Source: Alistipes provencensis
Lineage (GTDB): Bacteria > Bacteroidota > Bacteroidia > Bacteroidales > Rikenellaceae
Assembly (NCBI RefSeq): GCF_900083545.1
Contig: NZ_LT559262.1
Coordinates: forward strand, 3,336,324 to 3,400,323
DNA length: 64,000 bases
Direction: 5' to 3'
Shown here piece after piece: positions 1 through 10,000 of this stretch. How positions within the stretch are numbered: position 1 is the first letter of the stretch; every line of letters starts with the position of its first letter. The notes beneath the pieces are model-generated. The model had not been told where the DNA came from, ran no database searches, and worked only from the letters and a program-made list of their open reading frames with translations. The position numbers and the translations under genes are program-made.

Positions 1-1206
1 GCCCGCGTGACCCGCTGGGCAGCGCTGGCCTTCAAGTCGCGCGCCGCGCTCTACGAAGGCACATGGCGCAAATACCGCAACCTCCCCGACGCCGACAAAT
101 ACCTCCAGCAGGCGGCCGACGCCGCGGCGACATTCATCACCGAGAGCGGATACTCGCTCTACAAGGAGGGTGCGGAGCCTTACCGCGACCTGTTTTGCAG
201 CGACAATGCCAAGCCGGGCGAAGTCATTCTGGCCCGCCTCTACAATTTCGAGGGGCTGAACCTCGCCCACAGCGTACAGTTCAACATCCGCAATGCGGCG
301 GCAGGCTTCACGCGCCGTTTCATGAACCACTACCTGATGGCCGACGGTTCGCGTTTCACCGGAAAAACGGGACACGAAACGATGTTCTATACCGAGGAGA
401 CCGCAGGCCGCGATCCGCGCATGGCGCAGACGGTGCTCTGTCCGGGCTACATCGCCAAGGGCGAAAGCACGGCCACACCGAACGACATGACCTCGATGAC
501 GGGTTACGAACCGATCAAGTTCGTCTCGACGGCCGCCCATAGCGGCGCCTCGAAAGGCACGGCGGACTGGCCGCTGCTGCGCGCCGCGGAGGTGTATCTC
601 AACTATGCCGAAGCCAAAGCCGAGCTGGGTACGCTGACGCAGGACGACCTGACCGTGTCGGTCGACAAGATCCGCGAACGCGCCGGCATGGGCAGTCTCG
701 ACATGGCGGCGGCCAACGCCGACCCCGATCCGTTCCTTATGGCCTGCTACCCCAACGTCACGAAGAGCGACAACACGGGCGTGATCCTCGAAATCCGCCG
801 TGAACGCACCGTGGAGATGGTCATGGAAGGCCAGCGTATGTGGGACATGTTCCGCTGGAAGGAGGGCGCGCAACTGGTCAACGAGACGGCACCCTACCAC
901 GGCATCTATTTCCCCGGTCCGGGCCTTTACGACATGGACGGCGACGGCAAGAACGATCTGGAACTCTACGCCACGCAGCAGACCAGCACCCCGGCCGACG
1001 GACTGACGGTGCTGAAAATCGGTTCGGACATCGTCCTCTCCGAAGCCGCCGACAACCGCGGTTACGTCGTGGCTTGGAGCGCCCTGAAATACACATGGAA
1101 CGAGGAGCGCGACTATCTGTGGCCCATTCCGGCCGACCAGCGCGTACTGACGGGCGGACTGCTGACCCAGAATCCCGGATGGACCGACAGCACCAATTTC
1201 GACTGA
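1..1206 (+). CDS. SusD/RagB-family outer-membrane glycan-binding lipoprotein, C-terminal part (5' truncated)
   Basis: The reading frame is open from the first base, so the N-terminus lies outside the window; the GTG at position 7 is only an internal codon. About 400 residues remain. The visible part has the SusD C-terminal pattern: a segment with LNYAEAKAELG, then IRERAGM, then the conserved stretch ILEIRRERTVEMVMEGQRMW followed by DMFRWK, and a short tail ending in a WPIPADQR-type motif. SusD proteins sit on the cell surface as a lid over a SusC TonB-dependent transporter and bind the incoming glycan. The partner SusC gene is expected just upstream, outside the window. The next gene starts 32 nt downstream, so this SusD should be co-transcribed with the phosphodiester-processing genes that follow and marks that operon as a nutrient-uptake locus. 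Confidence 0.93.
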   Translation, partial: ARVTRWAALAFKSRAALYEGTWRKYRNLPDADKYLQQAADAAATFITESGYSLYKEGAEPYRDLFCSDNAKPGEVILARLYNFEGLNLAHSVQFNIRNAAAGFTRRFMNHYLMADGSRFTGKTGHETMFYTEETAGRDPRMAQTVLCPGYIAKGESTATPNDMTSMTGYEPIKFVSTAAHSGASKGTADWPLLRAAEVYLNYAEAKAELGTLTQDDLTVSVDKIRERAGMGSLDMAAANADPDPFLMACYPNVTKSDNTGVILEIRRERTVEMVMEGQRMWDMFRWKEGAQLVNETAPYHGIYFPGPGLYDMDGDGKNDLELYATQQTSTPADGLTVLKIGSDIVLSEAADNRGYVVAWSALKYTWNEERDYLWPIPADQRVLTGGLLTQNPGWTDSTNFD

Positions 1207-1238
1207 TGCTTTTTGCAACCCGATAAAACCAAACGGCA

Positions 1239-4200
1239 ATGAAACGAACCATGATAACAACGCTTCTGGCATCGGTCCTCCTCTTCGCGGGCGGATGCAG
1301 CGACAACTTCGACGACTCCGCGCTGTGGAAAGGCGTCGACGAGATATACAACCAGCTCACCGAACTCGAAAAACAGGCCGACGAACTCAACGGTCAGGTC
1401 CGGCTGCTCGCGGCCGTCGTCAACGGCGGGGTCATAACCTCGATCACGCAGGACGCCGAAGGCAACGACGTCGTCCGCTTCAAGGGCTCCGACAACGTCG
1501 AACACAGCGTCACCGTCGCCACGAAGGACGACGTGAACACGGCGCCGATCCTCGGCACGAAGGAGGAGAACGGCGTGCTCTACTGGACGACCACCGCCGG
1601 CGGCAAGACCGACTTCCTGAAAGACACCGACGGGTCGAAGATACCCGTCGCCGGACGCACACCCGAAGTGGCCGTCGACAAGGAGGGTTACTGGACCGTC
1701 AACGGCCGGCGGCTGACCGACGCGGCGGGCGCCCCGCTGAAAGCCGAGGGCAAGGAGCGATCGCTCATCACAGGCGTCTCGCGCGACGCCAACGGCAACG
1801 CGGTCTTCACGCTGGGCGACGGCTCGACGGTATCGGCTCCGGTGTTCGACGCCTTCAACATCGTCTTCAAGGTAGGCGACACGGTACTCGGGGACGAATA
1901 CGTCGTCGAGGACGTTTCGCAGCCGCTCACGATCGCCTACGAGATCACGGGCGAGAAGGCCGGCGAGACGATCCTCAGAATCATGCGTGCCGAGAAGCTC
2001 ACGGCCGCGGCCGACACCGCCGCCGGAACCATCGCCGTCACCTTCGGCAATGCGTTCGAGGAGGGCAGCTTCGCCGTGATGCTCTGCGACACGGAGGAGA
2101 ACGTCCTGATCCGCATCGTGCGCCTCACGGCCAAAAGCGCGAAGCCCGAATACTACGGCATCAAGACCGCCGAGGACCTGCGCAAATTCGCCGAGGCCGT
2201 CAACTCTTCACGCAGCTACGACCGCTACCGCGACGAGAGCGGCGACGTGGTGCTGCTGGGCGACATCGACATGACGGGCACGACGGAGTGGACACCGATC
2301 GGCACGGCCGAGAATCCCTTCACCGGCAAATTCGACGGCAAGGGCTACACGATCCGGAACATCAACTGGACGGCCGACGCCGCGAAATCGACGGCACACG
2401 GTCTGTTCGGCGTGCTGAATCAGGCCACTGTCCGGAACCTCACGGTCGGCGTCAAGGGCGACAAGCACACCATTCGGGGAACCGCCGGGGCAGGAACGGC
2501 CATAGCGGGCATCGCGGCATTCGCCACGGAGTCGCTCCTCGAAAGCGTGACCAACAACGTCTCGATCTCGTTCGAGGCCGAAGACCCCGCCGGGGTGCTG
2601 GTCATGCTCGCGGGAATCGTCGGACAGATGACCGGAACGACCATCGGCGGCACCTCCGCCGCGGTGAAGTGCGCCAACAACGGCGACATCACCACGGGGC
2701 CCATCGCCAACACCGCCAACGGCGCCACGGGCATGCAGGTCGGAGGCATCTGCGCCTACGTCAAGGCGGCGGAGAACAACCTCATCGGCTACTGCACCAA
2801 CAACGGCCGCGTGAACGCACCTTCGGGACGCGGCGGCGGACTGGCCGGAACCTTCGAGAAAGGCACCATCGCCAACTCGCTGAACAACGGACTCGTCGAG
2901 GACGATGCCTCCGGGCAGTATGCCGGGCAGAAGGACAAATACGGCATCAAGCGCATGGGCGGACTGGTCGGCGGTTCGACCACGACGGGCTGCGTCATCG
3001 AGAACTGCAACAACCTCGGCAACGTCATCACCCATCTGGGATGCCGCACGGGCGGCTTCTCGGGCCACAACCTCGGCACGATCCGCAACTGCAAGAACAC
3101 CGGGGCGATCATCGGCAACGTGACCGTCGACGGAGCGAACCTGCACGGTCCCGGATGGGCCTGCGGCTACAACCAGAGCGCATCGCTCATCAAGGGCTGC
3201 ATCGGAAACGGCTTCGTCGGCGACTACGACACCTACAAGGACGCCCCCGCGACGGCCCCCGCGGCCATGCACACCACGGCCGTCTGCCACAAGCAGTCGA
3301 ACTACGACACCGAGGAGAACACCGTGGACTGGTCGCTGCCGGCCTACTACGACTGGGAGCTCAAACAGAGCGTCCAGCTTCACCCGGGCGTGAAATACAC
3401 CTACTACGAGTTCACCAACCTGCCGCGCAAGATGCATGTGCTGGAAATTGACCTGACGAACGAGGCCGTGGAGATCGCAACCTCGATGGCCGACGACCTC
3501 GTGCCCAACCCCAACGGCAACAACAACAGCAACAACGGCAAGAACATCCGCGAAACCTTATCGGAGAACTGCGCCCGCAAGCGCGCCGAGGGGCAGAACA
3601 TCATCGCCGGCATCAACACCGGGTTCTTCAACTCGCACGACGGATTCCCCCGCGGCCTGCATATCGAGGAGGGACGCCCCGATTTCATTAACAACAAGAC
3701 CGTGCGCACGTCGCTGACCAACCATGCCAACGCCTTCACGGTCTTCAAGGACCGCACGGCAAGCTGCGGCAAGAAGGTCTTCACGGGCAGGATCGAGGTC
3801 GGCGGAACCGAGTACGAATACCACTCGATCAACGACACGATCCTGCGTCAGGGCAGCGTCTCGCAGGAGGCCAACCTCTACACCGCACGTTACAAGAAGA
3901 CGCCCCACCCCGGGACTCCGTCGCTGACCAACCCGCTGCTCAAAAAAGCGCTCTACGTCATTGCGAAGAACACCTCGGGCAACCCCATGACGGTCAACGA
4001 CGGCTGGTTCGAGGCCACCGTGACCCGCATCGACGACGGCCGCACGGCGGAACTCGCCGAAGCGCCCTACCTCACGACCCTCGACGAATGGGCCGTGCAG
4101 CTCACCGGTGCGACGGCCGAGGCATTCGCCGCGAAACTCTCCGTGGGTTCGACGCTCCGCATCCGCGCCGACGTGACGGTGGACGGCGTGTCGACCCCGA

Positions 4201-4553
4201 TCCTCACGCAGAACTCGACGATGTATCACCTGCTGGACGACGGTGTGGACAAGAAACTCGCCTCGTCGGTCTACGACCCGATGACCTATGTGGGTGTGGA
4301 CCAGTCCAAAACGAAGGTATATTTCTTCGTCATCGACGGCCGTCAGGACTGGGTGTCGATGGGCGTGAAGTTCCCCGAGATGGTCCGCATCGCCCAGAAA
4401 TTCGACTGCTGGAACGTAACCCGTTTCGACGGCGGCGGCTCGACGACCATGTGGCTCTACACCGACGGTGCGGGCAAGGTGGTCAACAAGCCCTCCGACT
4501 CGAAAGGCGAGCGCAGTTGCATGAACTACATGCATGTGCGGATCAAACAGTAA
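1239..4553 (+). CDS. Surface lipoprotein: DUF4988-like stalk, GLUG beta-helix, C-terminal phosphodiester glycosidase (NAGPA) domain
   Basis: The protein has 1104 residues. It begins with a lipoprotein signal (lipobox ending FAGGC, Cys20), then a short heptad-like helix and a DUF4988-type region with an EGYWTVNGRRL motif (about 25-150). Residues about 305-690 form a Gly/Asn-rich GLUG-type beta-helix with repeated units such as CTNNGRV and GGLAGTF. From about 700 to the end lies a phosphodiester glycosidase domain: GINTGFF, then FVIDGRQ, then the signature DGGGSTTM at about 1064-1071. This family includes the human uncovering enzyme that removes GlcNAc from GlcNAc-phospho-mannose, so the likely reaction is cleavage of a sugar-1-phosphodiester at the cell surface. 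The gene lies 32 nt after SusD and 19 nt before a paralogue, in the same operon as a GDPD and an organophosphate antiporter. The substrate is not known. The fusion of the beta-helix to NAGPA is the odd point. Confidence 0.85.
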   Translation: MKRTMITTLLASVLLFAGGCSDNFDDSALWKGVDEIYNQLTELEKQADELNGQVRLLAAVVNGGVITSITQDAEGNDVVRFKGSDNVEHSVTVATKDDVNTAPILGTKEENGVLYWTTTAGGKTDFLKDTDGSKIPVAGRTPEVAVDKEGYWTVNGRRLTDAAGAPLKAEGKERSLITGVSRDANGNAVFTLGDGSTVSAPVFDAFNIVFKVGDTVLGDEYVVEDVSQPLTIAYEITGEKAGETILRIMRAEKLTAAADTAAGTIAVTFGNAFEEGSFAVMLCDTEENVLIRIVRLTAKSAKPEYYGIKTAEDLRKFAEAVNSSRSYDRYRDESGDVVLLGDIDMTGTTEWTPIGTAENPFTGKFDGKGYTIRNINWTADAAKSTAHGLFGVLNQATVRNLTVGVKGDKHTIRGTAGAGTAIAGIAAFATESLLESVTNNVSISFEAEDPAGVLVMLAGIVGQMTGTTIGGTSAAVKCANNGDITTGPIANTANGATGMQVGGICAYVKAAENNLIGYCTNNGRVNAPSGRGGGLAGTFEKGTIANSLNNGLVEDDASGQYAGQKDKYGIKRMGGLVGGSTTTGCVIENCNNLGNVITHLGCRTGGFSGHNLGTIRNCKNTGAIIGNVTVDGANLHGPGWACGYNQSASLIKGCIGNGFVGDYDTYKDAPATAPAAMHTTAVCHKQSNYDTEENTVDWSLPAYYDWELKQSVQLHPGVKYTYYEFTNLPRKMHVLEIDLTNEAVEIATSMADDLVPNPNGNNNSNNGKNIRETLSENCARKRAEGQNIIAGINTGFFNSHDGFPRGLHIEEGRPDFINNKTVRTSLTNHANAFTVFKDRTASCGKKVFTGRIEVGGTEYEYHSINDTILRQGSVSQEANLYTARYKKTPHPGTPSLTNPLLKKALYVIAKNTSGNPMTVNDGWFEATVTRIDDGRTAELAEAPYLTTLDEWAVQLTGATAEAFAAKLSVGSTLRIRADVTVDGVSTPILTQNSTMYHLLDDGVDKKLASSVYDPMTYVGVDQSKTKVYFFVIDGRQDWVSMGVKFPEMVRIAQKFDCWNVTRFDGGGSTTMWLYTDGAGKVVNKPSDSKGERSCMNYMHVRIKQ

Positions 4554-4572
4554 CCCTTAAACCGAGAGAACA

Positions 4573-7026
4573 ATGAGAAAGTTATTGAACATCATACTGC
4601 TTACCGCCGGTTTCGTCCTCCTTTGGGGATGCGACGAGTACGACGACGGGCAGCTTCGGAAAAACATCGACGCCATCGAGCAGGAGCTTACGGCGGCCGA
4701 AAAGCGCGTCGCGGAACTCAACGACGAGATGAACTCGCTCACGGCGCTCATCAACAGCAGCTTCATCTCCTACCTCAAGCAGGACGACAAGGGCAATTAC
4801 GTCGTCTGCTACCGCGACCGCGGCGGCGAGACGAAAACCATCACCCTCGCCACGCAGGACGACGTGGTGACCGCCCCGATCGTCGGGGCCGGGGAGTTCG
4901 AAGGAAAACTCTACTGGCGCACGACGGCGGACAACGGCGAGACCTATGAATGGCTGTTGGACGCCGGGGGCGAGATGATGCCCGTGGGCGGCGTGCCTCC
5001 CACGATGGGCATCGACGCCGAGGGTTTCTGGACGGTCAACGGCGAACGGTTCACGGGCAAGGACGGCAAACCCGTGCTGGCCAATGACGTGAGCAACACG
5101 CTGTTCCAAAAGGTCGAGACCGACAAGGAGAGCGGCAGGGTCCGCTTCACGCTCGCCGACGGCAGCACGTTCGAAATCCCGGTTTTCGAAGCCCTGAGCA
5201 TCCGCTTCGACGCCGCTCCCGTAACGGCCGTTCCCGACCGTTCGGCTCCGGTCTACATCAAATATACGGTCGAGGGCACCGAAGCCGAAGAAGCCCATGT
5301 AGACTACTTCACGGCATGGAACGTGACGGTCGAGATCGACAAGTACACCCGCACGATCTCGGTGAAACTGGACGAGGGAGCCGAAGAGGGCAACACGGTC
5401 ATCTTGGTCTCGGCCGGGGGCAGCACCGTCCTCAAACCGCTCTTCTTCACCTACGGCACGGCCCAGATAGCGCCCCCGACGTGGGACCCGCAGTTCGGAA
5501 CCGGGGCGGAGGTAGCCCTCGAAGGCGAATTCACGGAGTTCGACATCAAGGTGTCGGCCGACATCGCATACGACGTGACGATCGCCGAGGAGTGCCGGTC
5601 GTGGCTCAAGCCCGCCCCCGTGACACGCGCACAGATGGTCACCACGACCCACTCGTTCGTGGCCGACTATTATGAGAACGACAGCGGCGCCGACCGCAAA
5701 GGGTCGATCACCTTCTCGAACCGCCCCTACGGCGTGACCGTGACGCTCGGCGTGCGCCAGTCGCCCGTCATTCCTGACACTCCGACCGACCCGGGCATCG
5801 CAACGGGCGCCGATCTGGTAGCCTTCGCCAAGGCGGTCAACGCCGGCGGCAGCACGAGCCGCTGGGAGAACGCCTCGGGCGAAGTGGTGCTGCTCAACGA
5901 CATCGACCTGTCGGGGCTCACCGAGTGGACTCCGATCGGAGCGGGCAAAGCCACGGGAACCCCCTCGTACAATACGCTGGTTAACCCGTTCACGGGCGTA
6001 TTCAACGGGCAGGGCTTCACGATCAGCGGTATTCAGTGGACCTTCGACGCCGAGAGCGAAACGACCCACCTCCACGGTCTGTTCGGTGCGCTGAAGGGTG
6101 CCACGGTCAAGAACCTCAAACTGGGCGCCGCGGGCGACCAGATCACCGTCACGGGCGCCAGTCCGAACGTGGTGGCCGTCGGTGCGCTGACGGGATACGC
6201 CGAGGGTTCGACGATCACGGCCGTCACCAACAACGTCTCGGTGATCCTCACGGGCGACAACCCCGACGCGACGCTGATGATGCTCGCCGGCATCGCCGGA
6301 TGCGCCAAATCCACGACTATCGGCGGCGAAACGAAGGCCGATGCCGTCATCAACAACGGCAACGTCAAGACCGGCCGCATCACCAACACGGCCAACGGCG
6401 GCACGGGCATGAACGTCGGCGGCATCTGCGCCTTCACGCTCGGCGCGGGCATCAAGATCGACTACTGCACCAACAACGGCGAAGTGAGCGCCCCGACGGG
6501 ACGCGGCGGCGGACTGGTGGGCACGCTGGGCGGCTCGACGAGCGAAGAGAACGGCACGGCAGTCAGCAACTCGGTCAACAACGGCACCGTGCAGGACGAC
6601 GCCGTGGGACAGTACGGCGGCAGCAAGGACTACTACAACTACAAGCGCATGGGCGGTCTGGTGGGCGGTACGGTGACCAACAACAACCTCCGTATCGAGT
6701 ACTGCACCAACAACGGCAACGTCTTCTCGCAGTTAGGATGCCGCACGGGCGGTTTCGTGGGCCACAATCAGGCCACGATCGTCGGCTGCGTGAACAAGGG
6801 CACGATACTGGCCAACATCACCTACGACGCCGGAGCGCCGCAGCACGGTCCCGGATGGGCCTGCGGTTATAGCGCCAAGGGGCTCGTAACGCAGTGCGCC
6901 AAGGGCGGCCGCGTCGGCGAATGGGACGCGCACAAGGACAACCCGAGCGGCGCTCCCGAAGCCACGAACGACAACGCCCTGTGTTACCGCAACAGCGAAT
7001 ACTTCGATCCGTCGCAGAACTACTAA
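4573..7026 (+). CDS. Surface lipoprotein: DUF4988-like stalk, BACON-like domain, GLUG beta-helix, no catalytic domain
   Basis: The protein has 817 residues. A lipoprotein signal (FVLLWGC, Cys17) is followed by a short coiled-coil helix rich in Glu, Lys and Leu (about 25-55). Next comes a DUF4988-type region with EGFWTVNGERF, then a BACON-like beta-sandwich at about 305-405 ending in VTLGVRQSP. A GLUG-type beta-helix follows from about 410 with units such as YCTNNGEVSAPTGRGGGLVG. The helix closely resembles that of the preceding protein, including the CRTGGFVGHN and HGPGWACGY segments, but this protein stops where its neighbour continues into the phosphodiester glycosidase. It is therefore probably a non-catalytic glycan-binding or scaffold version. 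It is spaced 19 nt after and 18 nt before its paralogues, in one operon. No enzymatic motif was seen. Confidence 0.82.
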   Translation: MRKLLNIILLTAGFVLLWGCDEYDDGQLRKNIDAIEQELTAAEKRVAELNDEMNSLTALINSSFISYLKQDDKGNYVVCYRDRGGETKTITLATQDDVVTAPIVGAGEFEGKLYWRTTADNGETYEWLLDAGGEMMPVGGVPPTMGIDAEGFWTVNGERFTGKDGKPVLANDVSNTLFQKVETDKESGRVRFTLADGSTFEIPVFEALSIRFDAAPVTAVPDRSAPVYIKYTVEGTEAEEAHVDYFTAWNVTVEIDKYTRTISVKLDEGAEEGNTVILVSAGGSTVLKPLFFTYGTAQIAPPTWDPQFGTGAEVALEGEFTEFDIKVSADIAYDVTIAEECRSWLKPAPVTRAQMVTTTHSFVADYYENDSGADRKGSITFSNRPYGVTVTLGVRQSPVIPDTPTDPGIATGADLVAFAKAVNAGGSTSRWENASGEVVLLNDIDLSGLTEWTPIGAGKATGTPSYNTLVNPFTGVFNGQGFTISGIQWTFDAESETTHLHGLFGALKGATVKNLKLGAAGDQITVTGASPNVVAVGALTGYAEGSTITAVTNNVSVILTGDNPDATLMMLAGIAGCAKSTTIGGETKADAVINNGNVKTGRITNTANGGTGMNVGGICAFTLGAGIKIDYCTNNGEVSAPTGRGGGLVGTLGGSTSEENGTAVSNSVNNGTVQDDAVGQYGGSKDYYNYKRMGGLVGGTVTNNNLRIEYCTNNGNVFSQLGCRTGGFVGHNQATIVGCVNKGTILANITYDAGAPQHGPGWACGYSAKGLVTQCAKGGRVGEWDAHKDNPSGAPEATNDNALCYRNSEYFDPSQNY

Positions 7027-7044
7027 CGCTTAATCCAGACATTC

Positions 7045-10000
7045 ATGAAACGATTCCTATATTTCTTGCTTCTGACGGCGGTAACCTTCGCCGCCGGATG
7101 CAGCGACTACGACGATTCGGAACTCGGCGGCCGCATCGACGGCATCAAGGAGCGCATCGCGAAGCTCCAGAGCCGCATCGCGTCGCTCAACGGCCAGCTC
7201 GCCGACCTGAGCGAGCTGACCTCGGGCAACGTCATCACCGCAATGGCGCAGGACTCCGAAGGCAACTACGTCATCACCTACAAGGACAACAAGAACGAAG
7301 AGAAGAGCGTCGTGCTGGCCACCGTCGACCAGATGCTCAACGTTCCGCTGCTGGGCGTCGAGTCCGATCCCGAGAGCGGCCTCTACTACTGGACCGTGAC
7401 GGCCGACGGCCAGACCGCACCGCTGCTGGACAAAGCCGGCGAACGGGTTCCCGTGAGCGGCCACACTCCCGTGGTGTCGGTCGACGCCCAAGGGTACTGG
7501 ACGGTCAACGGCGAGCGGCTGAACGACGCCGCGGGACGCCCAATCGAGGCCAACGACGGCGAGAGCTGTCTGTTCAAGGGCATCGCCCGCGACGCCAACG
7601 GCAACCTGTCGCTGACGCTCGGCAACGGGGAGGTCGTCACGCTGCCCATCCAGCAGGTGCTCAACCTCACGCTCTCGACGGCGATCAACACCACGGTGGT
7701 CGATGTATCGGCGCCGATGACGGTCAAATACACGCTGCACGGCGAACACGCCGCCGACGCGCTGATCGGCATCGCCTCGGCCGAGGGCATCGAGGCCGCG
7801 CTCGACAAGGAGCAGCGGCAGATCGCCGTCACGTTCCCGGCCGGATTCAGCGCGGGGCACCTGATCGTGGTGGCCTACGACATGCTGGAACACACGGTGC
7901 TGCGCCCGGTCTTCTTCGCAAAGGCCACGAGCGACCGCATCGAAATTCGGACGGCCGACGAGCTGGTGCAGTTCGCCGCCGATGTCAACGCCGGCACGGG
8001 CGCACAACTGATGAAGGCCGTGCTGATGAACGACATCGACCTGAAGGACGTCGCACAATGGACGCCCATCGGCAACGGCACGTTCGCCGCCACGACGGCG
8101 GTATCCACCTCTGCCGGAGCCGCCTTCGAAGGGACGTTCGACGGGCAGGGATACGTTCTGCGCAACCTCAGAATGGAAGCGGCGCTCACGGGCGACAATC
8201 AGGCATACGGTCTGTTCGGCGTACTGAAAGGCGCCACGGTCAAAAACCTCGTGCTGGGAGCCGAAACGGGCGACACGGGATCGTTCAAGGTCTCGGGCAA
8301 CGGCATCACCTCGACGGGTGTCATCGCCGGGGCCAGCATCGAATCGACGGTCGAGGAGTGCACCAATTACCTCCCGATGGAGTGTCTGGGCAACGGCACT
8401 TCGAACAAATTGATGACCATGGGTCTCGTGGGCTTCGTCTACGGAGCCGGCACGAGCGACGAAACCGTCACGAAGCTGGTCGGGCTGAAGAACTACGGCA
8501 CCATGAAGGCCGCGCCGGGAGCCGCCAACGCCAACGGATTCAACTCGACGCAGGCGGGCTGCATCGCGGGGCTTTCGAACACCTCGCGCACATCGACCTT
8601 CAGAAACCTCATCACACGCTGTGCGAACTACGGCGACATGACCGTTTCGACGGGCCGCGCCTCGGGTATCGTGGCCGCGGCGAACACCTTCACGATGGTT
8701 TCCGAGTGCGAGAACCACGGCGACATGCTGAACACCTACGGCGAATCGGGCGGCGGACGTCTGGGCAACATCACCTGCATCCTCGGCACCGCGTCGGTAG
8801 TTGACGGCTGCATCAACTACGGCGACGTCGTAGCCACCAACGCCAAGACCCATGCCGGAGGACTCGTCTGTCTGACCAACTCCGCCGACAGCGAAGTCCT
8901 GAACTCGGCCAACTACGGCAATGTGATCGCCGACCTGACGACCTACCGCGGGACGCTCGTGGCCAACATCAACAACGGTGCGAAACTGGACAACAACACC
9001 GCCGGGGGCGGCGTGGGATCGTACAACGGCGGCAGCTATGTGATGGCCGCCATCGACGAGACCAACTACATGGACTACATCGGCCTGATAAAGACCGGCA
9101 ACGAGGACAAGGTGACCAACACCAAATACGGGGGCGACATCTCGACGGCCAAGGGCATCCGCACGGCCGACGATCTGGTGGCTTTCGCGGCGGCGGTCAA
9201 CGCCGGAGGGTCGCTCGACGAGTGGCTGAACGAGGACGGCGAGGTGTGCCTGCTGACCAATATCGACATGGCGGCGGTTACGGAGTGGACGCCGATCGGC
9301 AAGGCGGCTTTCGAACTCGCAAGCAACAAGCTCACCCTCACGGGAACGCCCTTCGCAGGGCATTTCAACGGGCAGGGCTACCGCATCCGCAACCTGAAAA
9401 TGGTCGCTGCGGGCAGCGAGGCGGGCGCGACATACGGACTGTTCGGGGCTTTGGCCCCGGGCGCCGTGGTCGAGAACTTCTCGTTCGACACGGGCTGTTC
9501 GCTGACCGTCACGGCCACGGCAGGTTCGTCGAACGGCGTGGTGGCCGGAATGGTCTACGACGCCACCGTGCGCGACATCACGAGCGGCGCACCGATGCAT
9601 TTCCAAGGCACGGCGGGCAGCGTCCGCATCACGATGGCCCTGATCGGCACGGCCTTCGCCAAAGAGGGCGTCACGATCGACAACGTGAACAACAACGGCG
9701 CGATCACGGCCGAAAACCGCGACAACAACACCGCCGGAGGCGCCACGGGCTACCACATCGCCGGTATCGTGGGATTTGCCTCCAACGACGGGGAATCGCA
9801 GCAGAAAGTCGTCATCTCCGACTGCATCAACTACGGCAACATGACCTCGGCGACAGGCCGCACATCGGGTATCGTCGCCGCGGCCAACCGCTACACCCAA
9901 CTGACCAACTGCGTCAACCACGGCGACCAGATGAACACATGCCCCAAGGAAGACGCCGGACGTCTGGGCAACATCACCTGCAACATGGGCACCGGCTCGT

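Noticed and set aside
2650..3150. Repeated AACAACGGC-type units that look like a DNA repeat array
   Set aside because: They are codons of the GLUG beta-helix units, spaced irregularly and diverged, so this is a protein-level repeat and not a CRISPR or satellite.
3520..3540. Short AAC-rich tandem run (Asn/Ser/Gly linker) in the NAGPA-fused gene
   Set aside because: It encodes a local Asn-rich loop; the run is short and imperfect, not a meaningful microsatellite.
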